Shown: in pieces, positions 42,429-55,207 of the stretch | Position numbering within the stretch: position 1 is the first letter of the stretch | Layout: each line of letters starts with the position of its first letter | From: Mycoplasma zalophi | GTDB lineage: Bacteria; Bacillota_I; Bacilli_A; Mycoplasmatales; Metamycoplasmataceae | NCBI RefSeq assembly: GCF_025486335.1 | Contig: NZ_JAOOPZ010000003.1 | Location: 62,001-126,000, forward strand | Direction of reading: 5' to 3' | Length of the DNA: 64,000 nt | Translations under genes and position numbers: made by a program | The notes under the pieces: model-generated | Told to the model about the DNA's origin: nothing | The model's input: only the letters and a program-made list of their open reading frames with translations | Databases searched by the model: none

Positions 42429-43334
42429 TTATGAGTCCAAACCATGCAATTTTATATCTTTTTCCATTTTTCAAGGCATTTCAGTTTCAAAAGTCATCAT
42501 TTCGCCGTTTGGGTGTTTAAATGTAATTTTGTATGCATGAAGCCTTTGATTAAATGAATCTTGTTTTTTTCCATATACTGGGTCACCATAAACTGGATGC
42601 TTGATATATGCTAAATGTACTCTAATTTGATGAGTTCTACCTGTTTTTAATTCACATTCTACTAAAGTTTTATCACTGTTATTAATATAAACTTGTTCTA
42701 AAACTCTTATTTTAGTTTGTGCTGGTTTTGAATTTACTTTTGTAACCGCCATTTTTTGACGATTTTTAGGGTCACGCCCAATTGGTAGATCTATATTTGT
42801 AATTTCATTTTCCATTACACCGTCAACTATTGCTAAATATTTTCGATCAATTTTATGATCTTTTAACTGACTTGCTAAAAATTGGTGTGTTTTATTATCT
42901 TTTGCAACTAACAATAAACCACTTGTATCTTTGTCTAAACGGTGTACGATTCCGAGTCTTAATAATCCATTTTCATTACTTAAATTATTTTTAAAGTGAT
43001 ACATTAAAGCATTAACTAATGTATTGTTGTAATTTCCTGGTGCAGGATGGGTTACCATTCCTGAGTGTTTGTTAACTACAATAAGTTTATCATCTTCATA
43101 AACTATATTTAAACTGATATTTTGTGCATCAACTGTAATTGTTTTATCAATTAATTTTTCAATTAAAATTTCTTGATTTTGAGAAACTACAAATTTATTT
43201 TTATTAATTTTTATTCCATCAACACTAACAGCACCTTGTCTGATTAATTCTTGTGCATCATTTCTGGTAATTTCTGAATTATTTGTAATGTATTTATCGA
43301 TTCTATCGCTGTACTCTACTATTAATTTAATCAT
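42429..43334 (-). CDS. rluD: RluA/RluD-family pseudouridine synthase
   Basis: Makes pseudouridine in 23S rRNA. The protein is 301 aa. An S4 RNA-binding domain at residues 1-60 (SDRIDKYITNNSEITRNDAQELI) precedes the synthase domain with the catalytic Asp in GIVHRLDKDTSGLLLVAK and the late block KTGRTHQIRVHLAYIKHPVYGD. A TGA Trp (EMPWKMEKD) extends the C-terminus 13 residues beyond what the standard code gives. The exact rRNA target is not determined. Confidence 0.92.
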
Positions 43335-43387
43335 ATTTAAAATTATAACTTTTATTGTAATTTATTTAGAAAATATATAATAAATAT

Positions 43388-43750
43388 ATGTTTGAACTAG
43401 TAATTAAAAAATCTCAATTTATAGCTTTTGCTTATAAAGTTGATTCAAAAAATGAAATAATGAAAATAAATGAAGAATTATGGAAATTACATCCAAAAGC
43501 TAGACACATTTGCTACGCTTATGTAATTTTTGAAAACGGCAAGTGAGAAGAAAAAGGTGATGATAATGGTGAACCTAAAGGTTCTGCAGGAACACCGCTT
43601 TTAAATCTTTTAAAACTACAAAAAAGAGAAAATATAGCAGTTTTTGTTATCAGATATTTTGGTGGAATTTTATTGGGAAAAAATAAATTGCCAGGAGCTT
43701 ATATTAAGACAGCTTCTGGCGCATTAAAAATATTAGATAACAATTTATAA
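43388..43750 (+). CDS. YigZ/IMPACT N-terminal-domain protein
   Basis: A 120-aa protein consisting of only the IMPACT/YigZ N-terminal domain; the usual C-terminal DUF1949 domain is absent. Motifs are HPKARHICYAYV, DDNGEPKGSAGTPLLNLL and VFVIRYFGGILLGKNKLPGAYIKTAS. No Shine-Dalgarno is seen and TATAAT lies about 8 nt before the ATG, so it may be leaderless. Its stop codon shares the palindrome TTATAA with the stop of pyk on the other strand. The molecular function is unclear; eukaryal IMPACT acts in translational control. Confidence 0.85.
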
Positions 43751-45133
43751 TTTTATAATTTCATATTTTTTTGTATCTAAATTAAATAAATCATGAAGTT
43801 TTTTAGAAATGTTATTTGTTTTACACATTTCTACAAAATCTTCTTCAGTTTCTTTTATTGAAAAAACATTATTTAAAATACCTATTTTAGTATGCATACT
43901 AGATTCGTTGAAAATAGCAATAATATTTGCATATAATTTATATTTTGAAAGGGTTTTTAATTTTTTATAATCAGAAATTAAACAAAAAACATAATCTTCT
44001 TTTTTGTAATATACTTCTTTTGCTATATCATATGCTCATTTAGAATCATCACTTGAATTAATTAAAATTTCTCAAATATAATCTAAATATTGTTTTTCAT
44101 TTGCAAAAAAATCTTCATTTGCTTGATTGTTAATTTGTTTCATTGTTTTAACAGCTTCTATTGGAAAATTACCACTTGCAGTTTCACCACTTAACATAGT
44201 TGCATCAGCACCTAATAATGTAGCTCAATAAACATCCGTTACTTCTGCTCTTGTAGGTAGAGGGTTTTTTTCCATTGAATCTAACATTTGGGTTGCAACA
44301 ATAACTTCTTTTTTTGCAATATTACATTTTTTTATAATCATTTGTTCGTATTGAGGCACTTTGTAATAATCAACTTCCAGACCTAAATCACCTCTAGCAA
44401 TCATAATTGAATCTGAATATTCAATAATTTCATCGATATTATCAATACCCATTTGTGATTCAATTTTTGAACAAATTTGAATATTTTGTCCGCCATGTTC
44501 ATCTAAAAAAACACGTAAATCTTGTAAGTTTTTTTTGCTATTTACAAAACTAGCAGCAACTATATCAACTCCATATTCAATTCCAAACAATAAATCATTT
44601 TTATCTTTTTCACTTAAAAAAGGTAAACTAAACTCAATATCTGGAATATTTATTCTTTTGTTTGTTTTTAAAAAATGTTGATTTTGAGTTTTTACTGTAA
44701 CAATATTGTTTTTTATTTCAATTACGGTTGTTTTTAATTTTCCATCATCTAATAAAACAACATCACCGATTTTTAAATTAAGATGCATATCGTAATTAAC
44801 TGCAACTTGGTGAAAATTACCTACCATATTTTTAAAAACTTCTTCACCACAGACTAAATTAAATTCTTGATTTTTTGAAATTATTTGACCATCATTTTCT
44901 ATTTTTCCAATTCTTATCTCAGGACCTTTTGTATCTAAAATTAAAGATACATTTGTGTTTAATTCTTTTGCAATTTGTCTTGCTAAATCATATTTTTTTA
45001 TGTGATCTTGTCCAGTTCCATGACTAAAATTAGCTCTTATTGCCGTTACTCCTGATGCTATTAGTTGTTTCATTGTTTCATAATTATCACTTGCAGGACC
45101 TGCTGTTGCAATTATTTTAGTTTTTTGTTTCAT
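43745..45133 (-). CDS. pyk: Pyruvate kinase
   Basis: Makes ATP and pyruvate from phosphoenolpyruvate + ADP, the last glycolytic step. The protein is 462 aa. It begins [18 protein letters not shown] and has [10 protein letters not shown] (K+ and substrate site), [48 protein letters not shown], and [16 protein letters not shown]. The C-terminal regulatory-type domain is short and divergent. It overlaps the convergent YigZ-like gene by 6 nt. Confidence 0.96.
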
Positions 45134-45248
45134 TTTTTCCCTTTCTTGTCTTTATAATTATCTTTAATTTTATCTTATTAGGTCTATATTTTTGATATTT
45201 AATATAAAATTAATATATAACTTACAAATTAAATATTTAAGGAATAGT

Positions 45249-46442
45249 ATGAAAAAATTTAAACGTATTTTTATGTTGGTAACTGATGGTTTAGGTATTG
45301 GTGAAGAACCTAGACAAGAAGAATTTAATGATAAAGGAGCAAATAGTTTCTTACATGCTTCTGAAGTTTTGGAATTTCAAATTCCAACATGAAAAAAATT
45401 AGGTATTACAGAAATTGCTAAAGTAGCAGGTCATAACAAAAGAAATAAAAATCCATTAGCTTACATGGCAAGAATACATGAAATGTCAAATGGTAAAGAT
45501 ACATTAACAGGTCACTGAGAAATGATGGGAATTTTAACAAAGGTGCCAAGTCCTCAATTTATTGAAAATGGTTTTCCACAAGAGCTTGTAAATGAATTAT
45601 CAAAAGCTTGAGATGGAAGAAAAATTATTGGAAATAGAGCAGCTAGTGGGACTGTTATTTTAAAAGAACTAGGACAAAGATCACTTGAAACAGGAGAAAT
45701 TATTATTTATACTTCGCCTGATAGTACTTTACAAATTTGTGGACATGAAAAATATTTAGGTTTAGATAAACTATATGAATATTCAAAAAAAGCTCGAGAA
45801 ATTTGTTCAAGTAGACCTGAATGAAATGTTGCTCGTATTATAGCTAGACCATATATTGGTGAAAATGGAAATTTTACAAGAACATTTAACCGTCATGATT
45901 ATGCAAATAAACCACCTAAAAAAACATTATTAAATGAACTTCAAGAAAAAGGAATAGAAACAATTGGAGTTGGAAAAATAAAAGATATTTTTACAGGTGA
46001 GGGAATAGATACTATCTATGGTCCTGCAAGTGATGATGAAAATATGGATGTTGCTATTGAAATTGCTACACAAAATACTGAAAATCAATTCATTTTTGTT
46101 AATTTAGTGCAATTTGACAGTCATTATGGACACAGAAGAAATCCTGAAGGATATTCAGAAAATATTTCAAGATTTGATATTAAATTAACAAAATTAATTA
46201 ATGCAATGAAAGAAGATGATTTACTATTAATTACCTCAGATCACGGAAATGATCCAACATGACCAGGAAGCGATCATACTCGTGAAGCATTACCACTTAC
46301 AATTTTTTCTAAATCATTTAAACAACCAAAAATTTTCACAAGACCTTTAAACGGTTTAGGAACAGCGGGAAATATTGTTGCAAGAAACTTTGAGTGTAAC
46401 CTACTTGAAACAGGTGAAGATGTTTTTGAGGAGTTAATTTAA
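45249..46442 (+). CDS. deoB: Phosphopentomutase
   Basis: Interconverts (deoxy)ribose 1-phosphate and 5-phosphate in nucleoside breakdown. The protein is 397 aa of the alkaline-phosphatase fold. It has [16 protein letters not shown] (metal Asp), KDTLTGHWEMMG (phospho-acceptor Thr), [14 protein letters not shown] and [22 protein letters not shown] (metal His and Asp residues). The start at 45249 follows AAGGAATAGT. It overlaps the next gene by TAATG. Confidence 0.95.
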
Positions 46443-47311
46443 TGAATAATTTAAAATTACCATTAATTTTCACTGACATGGATGGTACATTGTATGGTTC
46501 AAGTTTTAAAGCATCACAAGAAACAATTAATGATATTGAATTTGCAATTACCAAAAGCGAAGAAAACCCAAGACCTGCTTTGTTTAGTTTATGCACAGGA
46601 AATCCTGTTTTTGAAAGAGTAAAAAATGTTGGAAATCAATTAAAAGCTAAATATTTAATTGGTTCAACTGGTGCAAATATTTTTGATATGGAAACAAATG
46701 AGTTTATTTATCAAAAAACAATTAGTGATGAAGATGCTCAAAAAATTATTGATTTTGCTAATGAAAATCAATTTGAAATTGTTTTTTGAAATTCAAATCA
46801 ATATTTTTACTTAAATTATAGCAATCAAGAAGCATTAGAAGCTACTTTAAATTATCATTTTGATACTGACGAAGGAAAAAATATTGTACAAAAATACACA
46901 AATCAAGAAATCAAAGACATTATAAAAATTGAATTTTCAAGTCAAGTTGAAAACTTTAAGAAAATAACTGACTTTTTAAAAAATCTTAATGTGTATTTTA
47001 TTGAAACAGCTTCTAATGTTGAAATTATGGCAAAAAACGTTTCTAAAGGTAGTGCTATTAAATATATAGTCGAAACATTTTATAAAGATGAATTGAGTTT
47101 AGAAGATGTATTTTGTGCAGGTGATAGTAGAAATGATATCGATATGTTAAAGATTTGCGGTTTTTCATATGCAATGGCAAATAGTCCACAAGTAGTAAAA
47201 GATGCAGCTAACTACCACACTTCAAGCGTTGAACAAAACGGTTTAGGTGAGGCAATTATCGATTATTTATACCGTTTTAATAAAGTTATTAAAAAATTCT
47301 TATTACATTAA
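46442..47311 (+). CDS. Cof-type HAD phosphatase
   Basis: A 289-aa HAD phosphatase translated from an ATG overlapping the deoB stop. Motif I is IFTDMDGTLYGS, motif II SLCTGNP, and motif IV VFCAGDSRNDIDMLKICG then YAMANSPQVVKDAA. The cap is C2 type. Coupling to phosphopentomutase suggests a sugar- or nucleotide-phosphate substrate, which is inference only. One TGA Trp (VFWNSN) joins its halves. Confidence 0.9.
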
Positions 47312-47316
47312 TAAAA

Positions 47317-47349
47317 TAAAAATCAAGACCGATAAAATCTTGATTTTTT
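47317..47349. terminator. Bidirectional terminator between HAD gene and oppF
   Basis: Arms AAAATCAAGA (47319-47328) and TCTTGATTTT (47338-47347), A-flanked on the left and T-flanked on the right. Confidence 0.88.
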
Positions 47350-47350
47350 A

Positions 47351-48679
47351 TTATTTAATTATTTTACTTTTGTAATTTTTAGCACTTTCTTTAAAAGAAG
47401 GAAATTCTTTATCGCTTGCTAAAACAAAGTGATTATTAGAAATCTTTTGTCATTTAGGTTGATTTTGTTCATCATATTCATGAATTGATGGATCGTAAGC
47501 CTTACCAACTAATGAACCTCTTTCAGCTTCAATAGAAGGAACTGCATCTAATAAGCTTTGGGTATATGGATGGTGTGGATTTTTAATGATTTCAGTAGTT
47601 GAACCAACTTCAAGCAATGTTCCTTTATTCATAACAGCAATACGATCTGAAATATATTCAACCATTCTTAAGTCGTGAGCAATAAATAAAATTGTTAAGT
47701 TATATTTTTCTTTTAATTCTTTAAATATATTGATAACTTGTGCTTGAATAGACACATCAAGTGCAGAAATAGGTTCATCAGCAATTAGGAGTTGTGGCTG
47801 TAAAATTATGGCTCTACAAATACCAATACGTTGCTGTTGACCTCCTGAAAATTCAAGAGGATATCTATTTAAAACCGAATCATCCAACCCAACAGATTTT
47901 AAAATATCTAAAACTAAATGTTGTTTTGCTTGTTTTTCTGAAATATTGTTTGAATCAATTCTTTGTTGTTTTAATTCATTGAATAACTGTGTTAATTGAT
48001 CATTTTTTAGTGAAATAACTTTATTATAAAATTCTTCATAAAATGTTTTAAATATTAAATCAGATTCCTGTAATAATGACTTTTCTAAGTCTTGTTCAAA
48101 TTTACCAAAAAATTCAGGATTTTTTTCTTTAGATAGGAATGCATAAATTTGTTTTTTTGCTTGCTGATCAAAATTATATAAATAAATGCTTTTTGAATTT
48201 TTTGTATTGGTTAAACCTTCAGAAATAATATATTCAACATTTTTAAAAGGGTTTAAACTATTAGTTGGATCTTGGAAAATCATTTGCACTTTATTAACCA
48301 TAAAATCAATAATTTCTTTCCCTTTTTTAGATCATTTAAACACTTTATTTAAATTTTTAGGAATTTGTTTTCCTAAAATTTTTATCTCGCCAAAACTATG
48401 CGGAGTTAAACCAATAATAGCACGTCCTGCAGTTGTTTTACCAGAACCAGATTCACCAACTAATCCTAATACTTCACCTTTATAAATATTTAAATTAAAG
48501 TCTTTTAAGGCTGTAAATGCTTTAGTTCCACTACCATAAGTTACATCCATGTTTCTTATTTCTACTATTGTAGGCTTATCAACAGAATTTAGCATTTCTT
48601 CTGTACCTTCTCTTATTTCACGATAAAGAGTTCTACCAAAACTTTTTTGTTCTTTATAAATATTTTTAGTTTTGTCCAT
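47351..48679 (-). CDS. oppF: Oligopeptide ABC transporter ATP-binding protein OppF
   Basis: One of the two ATPases that drive peptide import. The protein is 442 aa, about 100 longer than OppF of Gram-positives. Walker A is GLVGESGSGKTTAG, the Q-loop VQMIFQDPTNSLNP, the signature FSGGQQQRIGICRA and Walker B LLIADEPISALDV. An insertion of about 100 charged residues lies between the Q-loop and the signature. The C-terminal peptide-transporter tail is PHHPYTQSLLDAVPS. The start overlaps oppD by 14 nt. Confidence 0.94.
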
Positions 48680-50183
48680 CTTGAACCTCTTTTGCTTTTA
48701 AGTTTAATACTTCTTTATTGTGTTCTTCAATTTTAGCTAAATCTTCTTGATAAGTTTTTTGATCAACAAAAATGTTTTCATGTAATAAGTGTAAACGATT
48801 AAAATATCTTTTTCAAAGATTTTGAATAATCTTTGGTGGAATATAATGTGGAGCTTTTTTGTCTAAAAGACTTGATTTGACAATATGTGTTGGCGAAACA
48901 AAGTAATAATCAGATTCTTCTTCTAAATCTTTACCTAAAGCATAATCACTTCTTATTGCAAAAGCATCACCTTTAATTTCATTTAATGAAGAAGGAACTG
49001 CACCTTTAATAACATTTAATCTTTCATCATTATTATAATCTGGCATTGATGAAATTAAACCTCATGTATATGGGTGTTGTGGGTGCATTAGAACTTCTTC
49101 ACAAGTACCTGATTCAATAATTTGTCCAGCATACATAATATTAATAAATTCAGCAATTGATGCAACAATTCCTAAGTCATGAGTAATAAAAGCAATTGCA
49201 ATATGGAATTTTTCTTGTAATTCTCTTACTATATCTAAAACAAGAGCTTGAACAGTAGGATCAAGAGCAGTTGTGGGTTCATCCATAACAAGAATTTTAG
49301 GTTTTAAACTAACAATAGCAGCAATTGCAATCCGTTGAATCATTCCTCCTGAAAGTTCATGAGGATATAAATTCATAACTTTTTGTGGATTAGAAATTTT
49401 AGCCATTTCTAAATATTTAATTGCTTCTGCTACTGCTTCTTTTTTTGTTTTTACAATTTTATTTATTAACATACCTTCTGTAATTTGTTTTCCTACTTTC
49501 ATAGTAGGATCTAAAATAGACATTGGATTTTGAAATACTGCACTAACAATCCGACCTCTTAATTTTGATTTTTCTCAGTTATATAAATTAAAATTATGAA
49601 CTTCTAAACCATATAATTTAACACTACCAGATTCAATAATTGCATTTGTTCCTGTTAAACCATATAAAAGTGAGGTAATAACTGATTTTCCTGAACCTGA
49701 CTCGCCAATAATTGCATGAATTTTACCTTCATAAATCTTTAAACTTGGTCCACGTAAAACTAAGTTTTTTTCTTTAGGATTTGCAGGATTTTTAAAAGTT
49801 AAATAAATATCTTCAATTTCTGCTGCAACTTTTAGTTTATTACCTAAAATATTTTCAACTTTCGCATTATCTAGATATTCTTGAAAATCAAATAAATTAG
49901 ATTGTTTTTTAAATGTAAATAATTTTTGTGTCTTTTTTGCGACATTTTTTCATAAATCAACTGTATTTCTCACAAAAGATTTGTTTTTATCTTTTCTTAC
50001 TTCAAGTAAATTTTTAGGGTGTGGTTTTGCTAGTTTTTTAATAACTTCTGGATAAAGTGGTGTATATACATCTTTATCTAATGAAGTTTCTGTTTTAAGA
50101 GAGGTTTTTAAAATTTCTTCATAGTATTCAATTTTTTGTTGATATGAAAGGTTTTTTCAATCTTTTTCAATATTGTTTGCCAT
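48666..50183 (-). CDS. oppD: Oligopeptide ABC transporter ATP-binding protein OppD
   Basis: The second ATPase of the peptide importer. The protein is 505 aa. An N-terminal extension of about 110 residues precedes the ABC module. Walker A is AIIGESGSGKSVI, the Q-loop VFQNPMSILDP, the signature LSGGMIQRIAIAA and Walker B ILVMDEPTTALDP. The C-terminal block is HPQHPYTWGLISSMP, then a longer tail of about 100 residues. The start at 50183 is 8 nt after the oppC stop region, in the same operon. Confidence 0.94.
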
Positions 50184-50191
50184 ATTTTATC

Positions 50192-51172
50192 CTATCTTTG
50201 TCTTAATAATGAATCTTGAATACTTGTAGAAATTAATTGAATTGTTGTTGTTAATAAAACTAGCATCATAGAAGGAAGTAATACATATCTAGGATAAGCA
50301 GTAAATACTTTTGCTCCTTCTGAAATTAAATTACCCAATGTTGGAATATCTATACTTAAACCAATAAATGCAAGTGATGTTTCACTCAAAATAACTCCAG
50401 GAATATGGAAAACTATTTCAGTAACTAATAAAGGAATTACAACTGGTAAATAGTTTAAAAGAATTTTATATGTAGGGGTTCCTAAAACACTTGAAGCAGA
50501 AACTCATTCAAATGATTTTGCTCTTAAAACTTGTGAGCGCATTTGGTTTGCTATGTGTGTTCATGAAGTAAATGTTAAAGCAAAAACAATAACTCAGAAT
50601 GTTGGTTGTCAAACAATTGTTATAACAATCAAAATAATAATTGATGGAACATTTGAAATTATTTTAATAATGTAAGTCATAATAGTATCAAATATTCTAA
50701 AATGGCCCATCATAATTCCAATTAATAAACCAACAAAAACTTGAATAATTGTTGTTACTAGAGCAAGTGCTAATGAATATCTTAAACCTCATCATAATCT
50801 TGCAAATAAATCACGTCCTAAATAATCAGTTCCAAATATTGAATTACCTTCAAAAAAGTTTTGGTATTTATTTTCAATGTGTAATGTGTCAGGATTTTTA
50901 GTAAAAAATGGAATAAATATTGCACAAATAACAATTGTTAAAAATAAAACCATCCCAAATACACCAGCAAAACTTCTTGAGTATCTATAAAATAGTTCAA
51001 TTCATTTGTTTTGCTGTTTTTTTATGTTACTTGATTCATGATACTCAAGCAAATTGCCAATTATTTCCCACTTTTTATAGTTTATTGGTTGAATAAATTT
51101 ATTAGGTGCCAATTCCTTACCATGTTCGTTGTTAGGTGATACATGTGTTTGTTTTTTAAATATTTTAAACAT
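50192..51172 (-). CDS. oppC: Oligopeptide ABC transporter permease OppC
   Basis: A 326-aa inner permease with six TM segments. A long polar N-terminus of about 60 residues precedes TM1 (SFAGVFGMVLFLTIVICAIFI). It has the GTDYLGRDLFARLWWGLRYS block typical of OppC and the EAA loop followed by EIVFHIPGVILSETSLAFIGLS. The ATG overlaps the oppB stop (TAATG). Several Trp are TGA. Confidence 0.93.
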
Positions 51173-52251
51173 TATCTTGAACTCCTTCTAACACGAGGAT
51201 CAATTAATTTATATAAAGCATCACGACATGTATATGAAAGAATTGTAATTAATGAAAATAGTGTAACCATAAATAAAATAATATTATAGTCTTTTGAAGT
51301 TATAGCATTTAATAACAATCCACCACTACCAGTAATGAAGAATATTTGTTCAACAAACAAACTACCTATAAAGCTACCGAAAATAACTACAGGGAAGAAT
51401 GTTGCAATTGGAAATAGTGAAGGTTTTAAAGCATGAGTTCAAACAAATCTTGATTTTGATAATCCTTTTAAATAACAGAATTTAGCATGTTGTGAATTTA
51501 ATTCACGGTTTAATTCTGTTCTAATATATTTAATATACACAATAATTGAACCAAGAGATAATGCTAAACCAGGTAAGACATAAGTTGCAATATCAGTTTC
51601 TACATATAAATAAGGTATATTTAATGTTCTACCGATCAATAATAATCAAAGAGCAAAAACTAATGATGGAATAGATGAAAATATAGAAACAACCACAGTG
51701 GCTATATGGTCAGGCATCTTATCAGGATTCATACCTACATAAACACCGACAGGAATTCCAATTACTAAAGTTAACATAACTGAAAATATTCCGATTAAAA
51801 ATGATTTATAAAATCTGATTCACACAAAATCATTAATACTTTGACCAGGAAAGACTGAATACGAAATTCCAAAATCTCCCCTTAATAAGTTTTGAAGATA
51901 AATTAAATATCTATCAAACAATGGTTTATCTAATCCATAAGCAGCTTCTATTGCTTTTTTAGAAGTTTCATCTAATCCTGTTGTTAAAGTTGTAGAACCT
52001 GGAATTGAATTAATTAAAAAGAATGTAATTGTAACAACAATTCATGAAATTGTAAAAAATTCAAAAGCCATAATAAAGAATCTTTTTAATGAACGTAAAA
52101 GTCTTGATTGAAAACTGAAAATATCTTTAATTGGTGAATTTTTTGGCTTAATTTTTCCAACAAAATCAACATATGAAGGTTTTTCAATAATTTTAGAACT
52201 TTTAAAAGTAATTTTTTTCTCTTTGAGAAGTTGCGTAATATTTTTTTTCAT
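51172..52251 (-). CDS. oppB: Oligopeptide ABC transporter permease OppB
   Basis: A 359-aa permease. A polar N-terminus of about 60 residues precedes TM1 (FFIMAFEFFTISWIVVTITFF). Motifs are STTLTTGLDETSKKAIEAAYGLDKP-like (residues about 85-110), GDFGISYSVFPGQSI, and the EAA-like loop with ALKPSLFPIATFFPVVIFGSFIGS. The start at 52251 uses AGGAGAAAT, which overlaps the oppA TAG stop. Confidence 0.93.
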
Positions 52252-52258
52252 ATTTCTC

Positions 52259-55198
52259 CTATTTAATTAATGTTGGTAGTGATGCTTTTGGTGGATTTAA
52301 CACATCATAAGCATATTGTAATGAATAAGTATATAAACTACTTGCTCCATTAATACGTGAAACTTCTCAATAAGTATCTACTTCCATTAATGGAATAACA
52401 GGTGCAGCTTCTCTTACTATTTTTTCAAATCCAGCAATTACAGAAAAACCAATGACTTCAGTTCACCCATCTTGCTTTTCTTGTTCTGTAAATTGACTAG
52501 TTAAGAATTTCATATGACGTTGAGTGTAATCGTTTATATCTTCATTGTTATACATAACAGATAAATCAACAATCTTATCTCAAACATCTGGGTGTTTTGG
52601 TTTTGTACCTAAAATTCTCAGCCTTTGTTTTAATTCTTCAATATGTTTTTTATCTTCTTCATTTTTTATTACTAAATTATTATTTTCATCTCTTGAATAT
52701 CCTAATTTTGTAAAATAATCATGATATGTTCAACTACCTGATGGATTATTTCTAAATCCGGTAGTTTTTTGTTGTTCAGTTTTGATTTCATCTGGTTTTA
52801 AAAATACTCTTATATATGAATAAATATCACTTCCAAATGTATCAAAGTTACGATAAATTAAGTCATATTTACCTGTGGTTCTTCAATCTTCATAAACGTT
52901 TTCAGGTAAGTTTTTTACCTCAATTTTAATAAAGTCACCAAATGCTTTGGACATAAAGTCTTTAATTGCTAATCCAGCATTTTTTTGTTCATCTGTTGAG
53001 TTTGAAATGTATTTTAATGTAACTTCTTTTACATCTGGGTGTTTTTTCTTAAATGCATCTAAAAAGCTTCTTGCTACATCTAAATGATAACCTTTATCAG
53101 TTCTATCAACTGTTTCAAAACGCATTGTTTTTGAAATATGATCTATATGTGTGTAGTTTTGAACTGGAATAGGAATTCCTCAATTATTTTCTTTTGCTTT
53201 AGCTTCGGCTTGTTTGTAAATAAATTTATTTAAGTAATTTGTTTTATCTGCTTCATTTTCAGGATATGAACCATATTTTGTATACATAAAGTCATGATCA
53301 AATCCAGATTCAACTGCATCTCCAAAACTAGAAGAAGCTTGACCAAATGCAGTTCAGGTTATAACTGGAAATGATGTACTTCAACCAACAATATGTAACA
53401 TTTCATTACGGTTAATTGCATAATAAATTGCATTTCTTAAATCAATGTCATTTACATATGATTCACCATTAGTTTCTTTATCTAAGTTAAATGCAAGTGC
53501 AATTGTTCCAAATCCAGTTGATTTATTCATATATTTACGTTTTGCAGGATCTGATCAATATTGTCATTGCAATACTGGTGGTATTTTTGTTGTAGAAATA
53601 TAACCTTCTTCAAACATTGCTGAATTAATATTAACGTCATTTGAAAAGTAAATTTTTATTTTATTACTTATTGTTTTAGAAGCTGAATAATATTGATTAT
53701 TTTTAGATAACTCAATATATCCTTGTGGTCCTAAAACCAAATCTTGTATATTAAAAGGTCCATTTGTTAAAAAGTTTTCATTTTTTAAACCAAATTCCCT
53801 AATTCCTCCAATTGATTCAACAAATAATCTATTAATAGGAATAATTGTTGAACTTATATCTTGATATGCATTATTCACTGTAGTGGGTTGGTATTCATCA
53901 TATGCAACTCTTAGTGTATATTCATCTAATGCTAAAACACGACTCTGGAAGTATGCTTTTGGATCTAATCTTTTTATAAAATCATTGTTTAAAGTTGTTT
54001 GTCCATTTGGAACTAAATTTTTATAAAGTTTATTTACTTCTTGTGTATATTGTTCAACATTATCTTCATTGTATGATATATCACCTAATTTATGTTTTAA
54101 TTCAAATGATTGATTTAAAAGTTTTCTAAATTCCTGTGAAGGTTTTTGTTTTCTATCAAAATATAAATATTTTTTAACTTTTGTTGGAATTCTTTGTGGA
54201 ATATTTTCAAGTTCTGCTTCTGAATGTAAATCTAATGAATACTCTGGATTAGGCAACATTAAAATTGTTTCATCGGCTTCAAAATCAAAGTCAGGTGAAT
54301 AAGGTATTGCAGCTAAAACATCACGATTTGATCAATTTCAGTACATTCTACCTGAATAAAATCCTAAATTTAATGCTGTATCTTTAATTAATTTAACATC
54401 TTCTTCATCACCCTCAACTTGACTTGCTCATGGTTCATAAAATGGATTAAACACATCATAAACTCATTTGCCGTTTTGCTTAATAATTGGTGGATAAGCA
54501 AAAGGGTTTTTATAAGCTACATTGTGTTTTTGAATGTATCTTTGTTGTGCTTCGATCATTTCTGAAGAAGATTGAAATTTTCTTTGCAAAATATTAGTTA
54601 CTTTTTGTGAACCTGTTTCAAGGTCTAAAATATAGTGCATTGCATCAATGTAATCATCAGCAGTAACAACATCACCATTACTTCATTTACTTTGTCCATC
54701 ATTTAAAAATACATTTAATGATAAGAATTTATTTGTTGGAGTTGTAATTGCATTTACTGAATAATATTCAGTTTGATCAGTAGCTATTGTTCCTGGTGCA
54801 GAACCAAAGTTATCTAATGAATAAAAAGTACCCGAATTTTCCGGATTAGGATTTTCTTCTAAATACTCATCTAAAGTTCCATTTTCAGAAGTTTGATAAA
54901 TTCCTAAATACATTTTTGGTATGTTCGCTAATCTTTTAATTGTTTCATTAGGACCATTTTTAACAGGAGGTTCTACTAAAGATGGAAGAATTTTATTAAC
55001 AGAAGGATATTTAATGTAATTTAATGAGTTAATTGGGTCAGTAGCTAAACCTAAATCATAATTTTTACGTGTAGATCTAATTTTTTCTAAAGCGGCTTGT
55101 TCAGGAGTTAATGAATTTTGACCACAAGCAACAACACTTAATGGTAACGCAATTGTTGCAAGCGGTAATGACAATAATAGTATTTTTTTTGCTTTCAT
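52259..55198 (-). CDS. oppA: Oligopeptide-binding lipoprotein OppA
   Basis: The substrate-binding lipoprotein of the Opp importer. It is 979 aa, much longer than E. coli OppA (about 540), as is usual in mycoplasmas. The signal MKAKKILLLSLPLATIALPL has a lipobox VVAC with Cys25. It has SBP_bac_5-type features: EYSLDLHSEAE, AAIPYSP-type blocks, and C-terminal TDRTDKGYHLDVARSF. The start at 55198 follows GGAGAAAC, only 9 nt after the stop of the giant PDxFFG gene. The mycoplasma homologue in M. hominis is known as a surface ATPase; that activity is not assessed here. Confidence 0.92.
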
Positions 55199-55207
55199 GT
55201 TTCTCCT

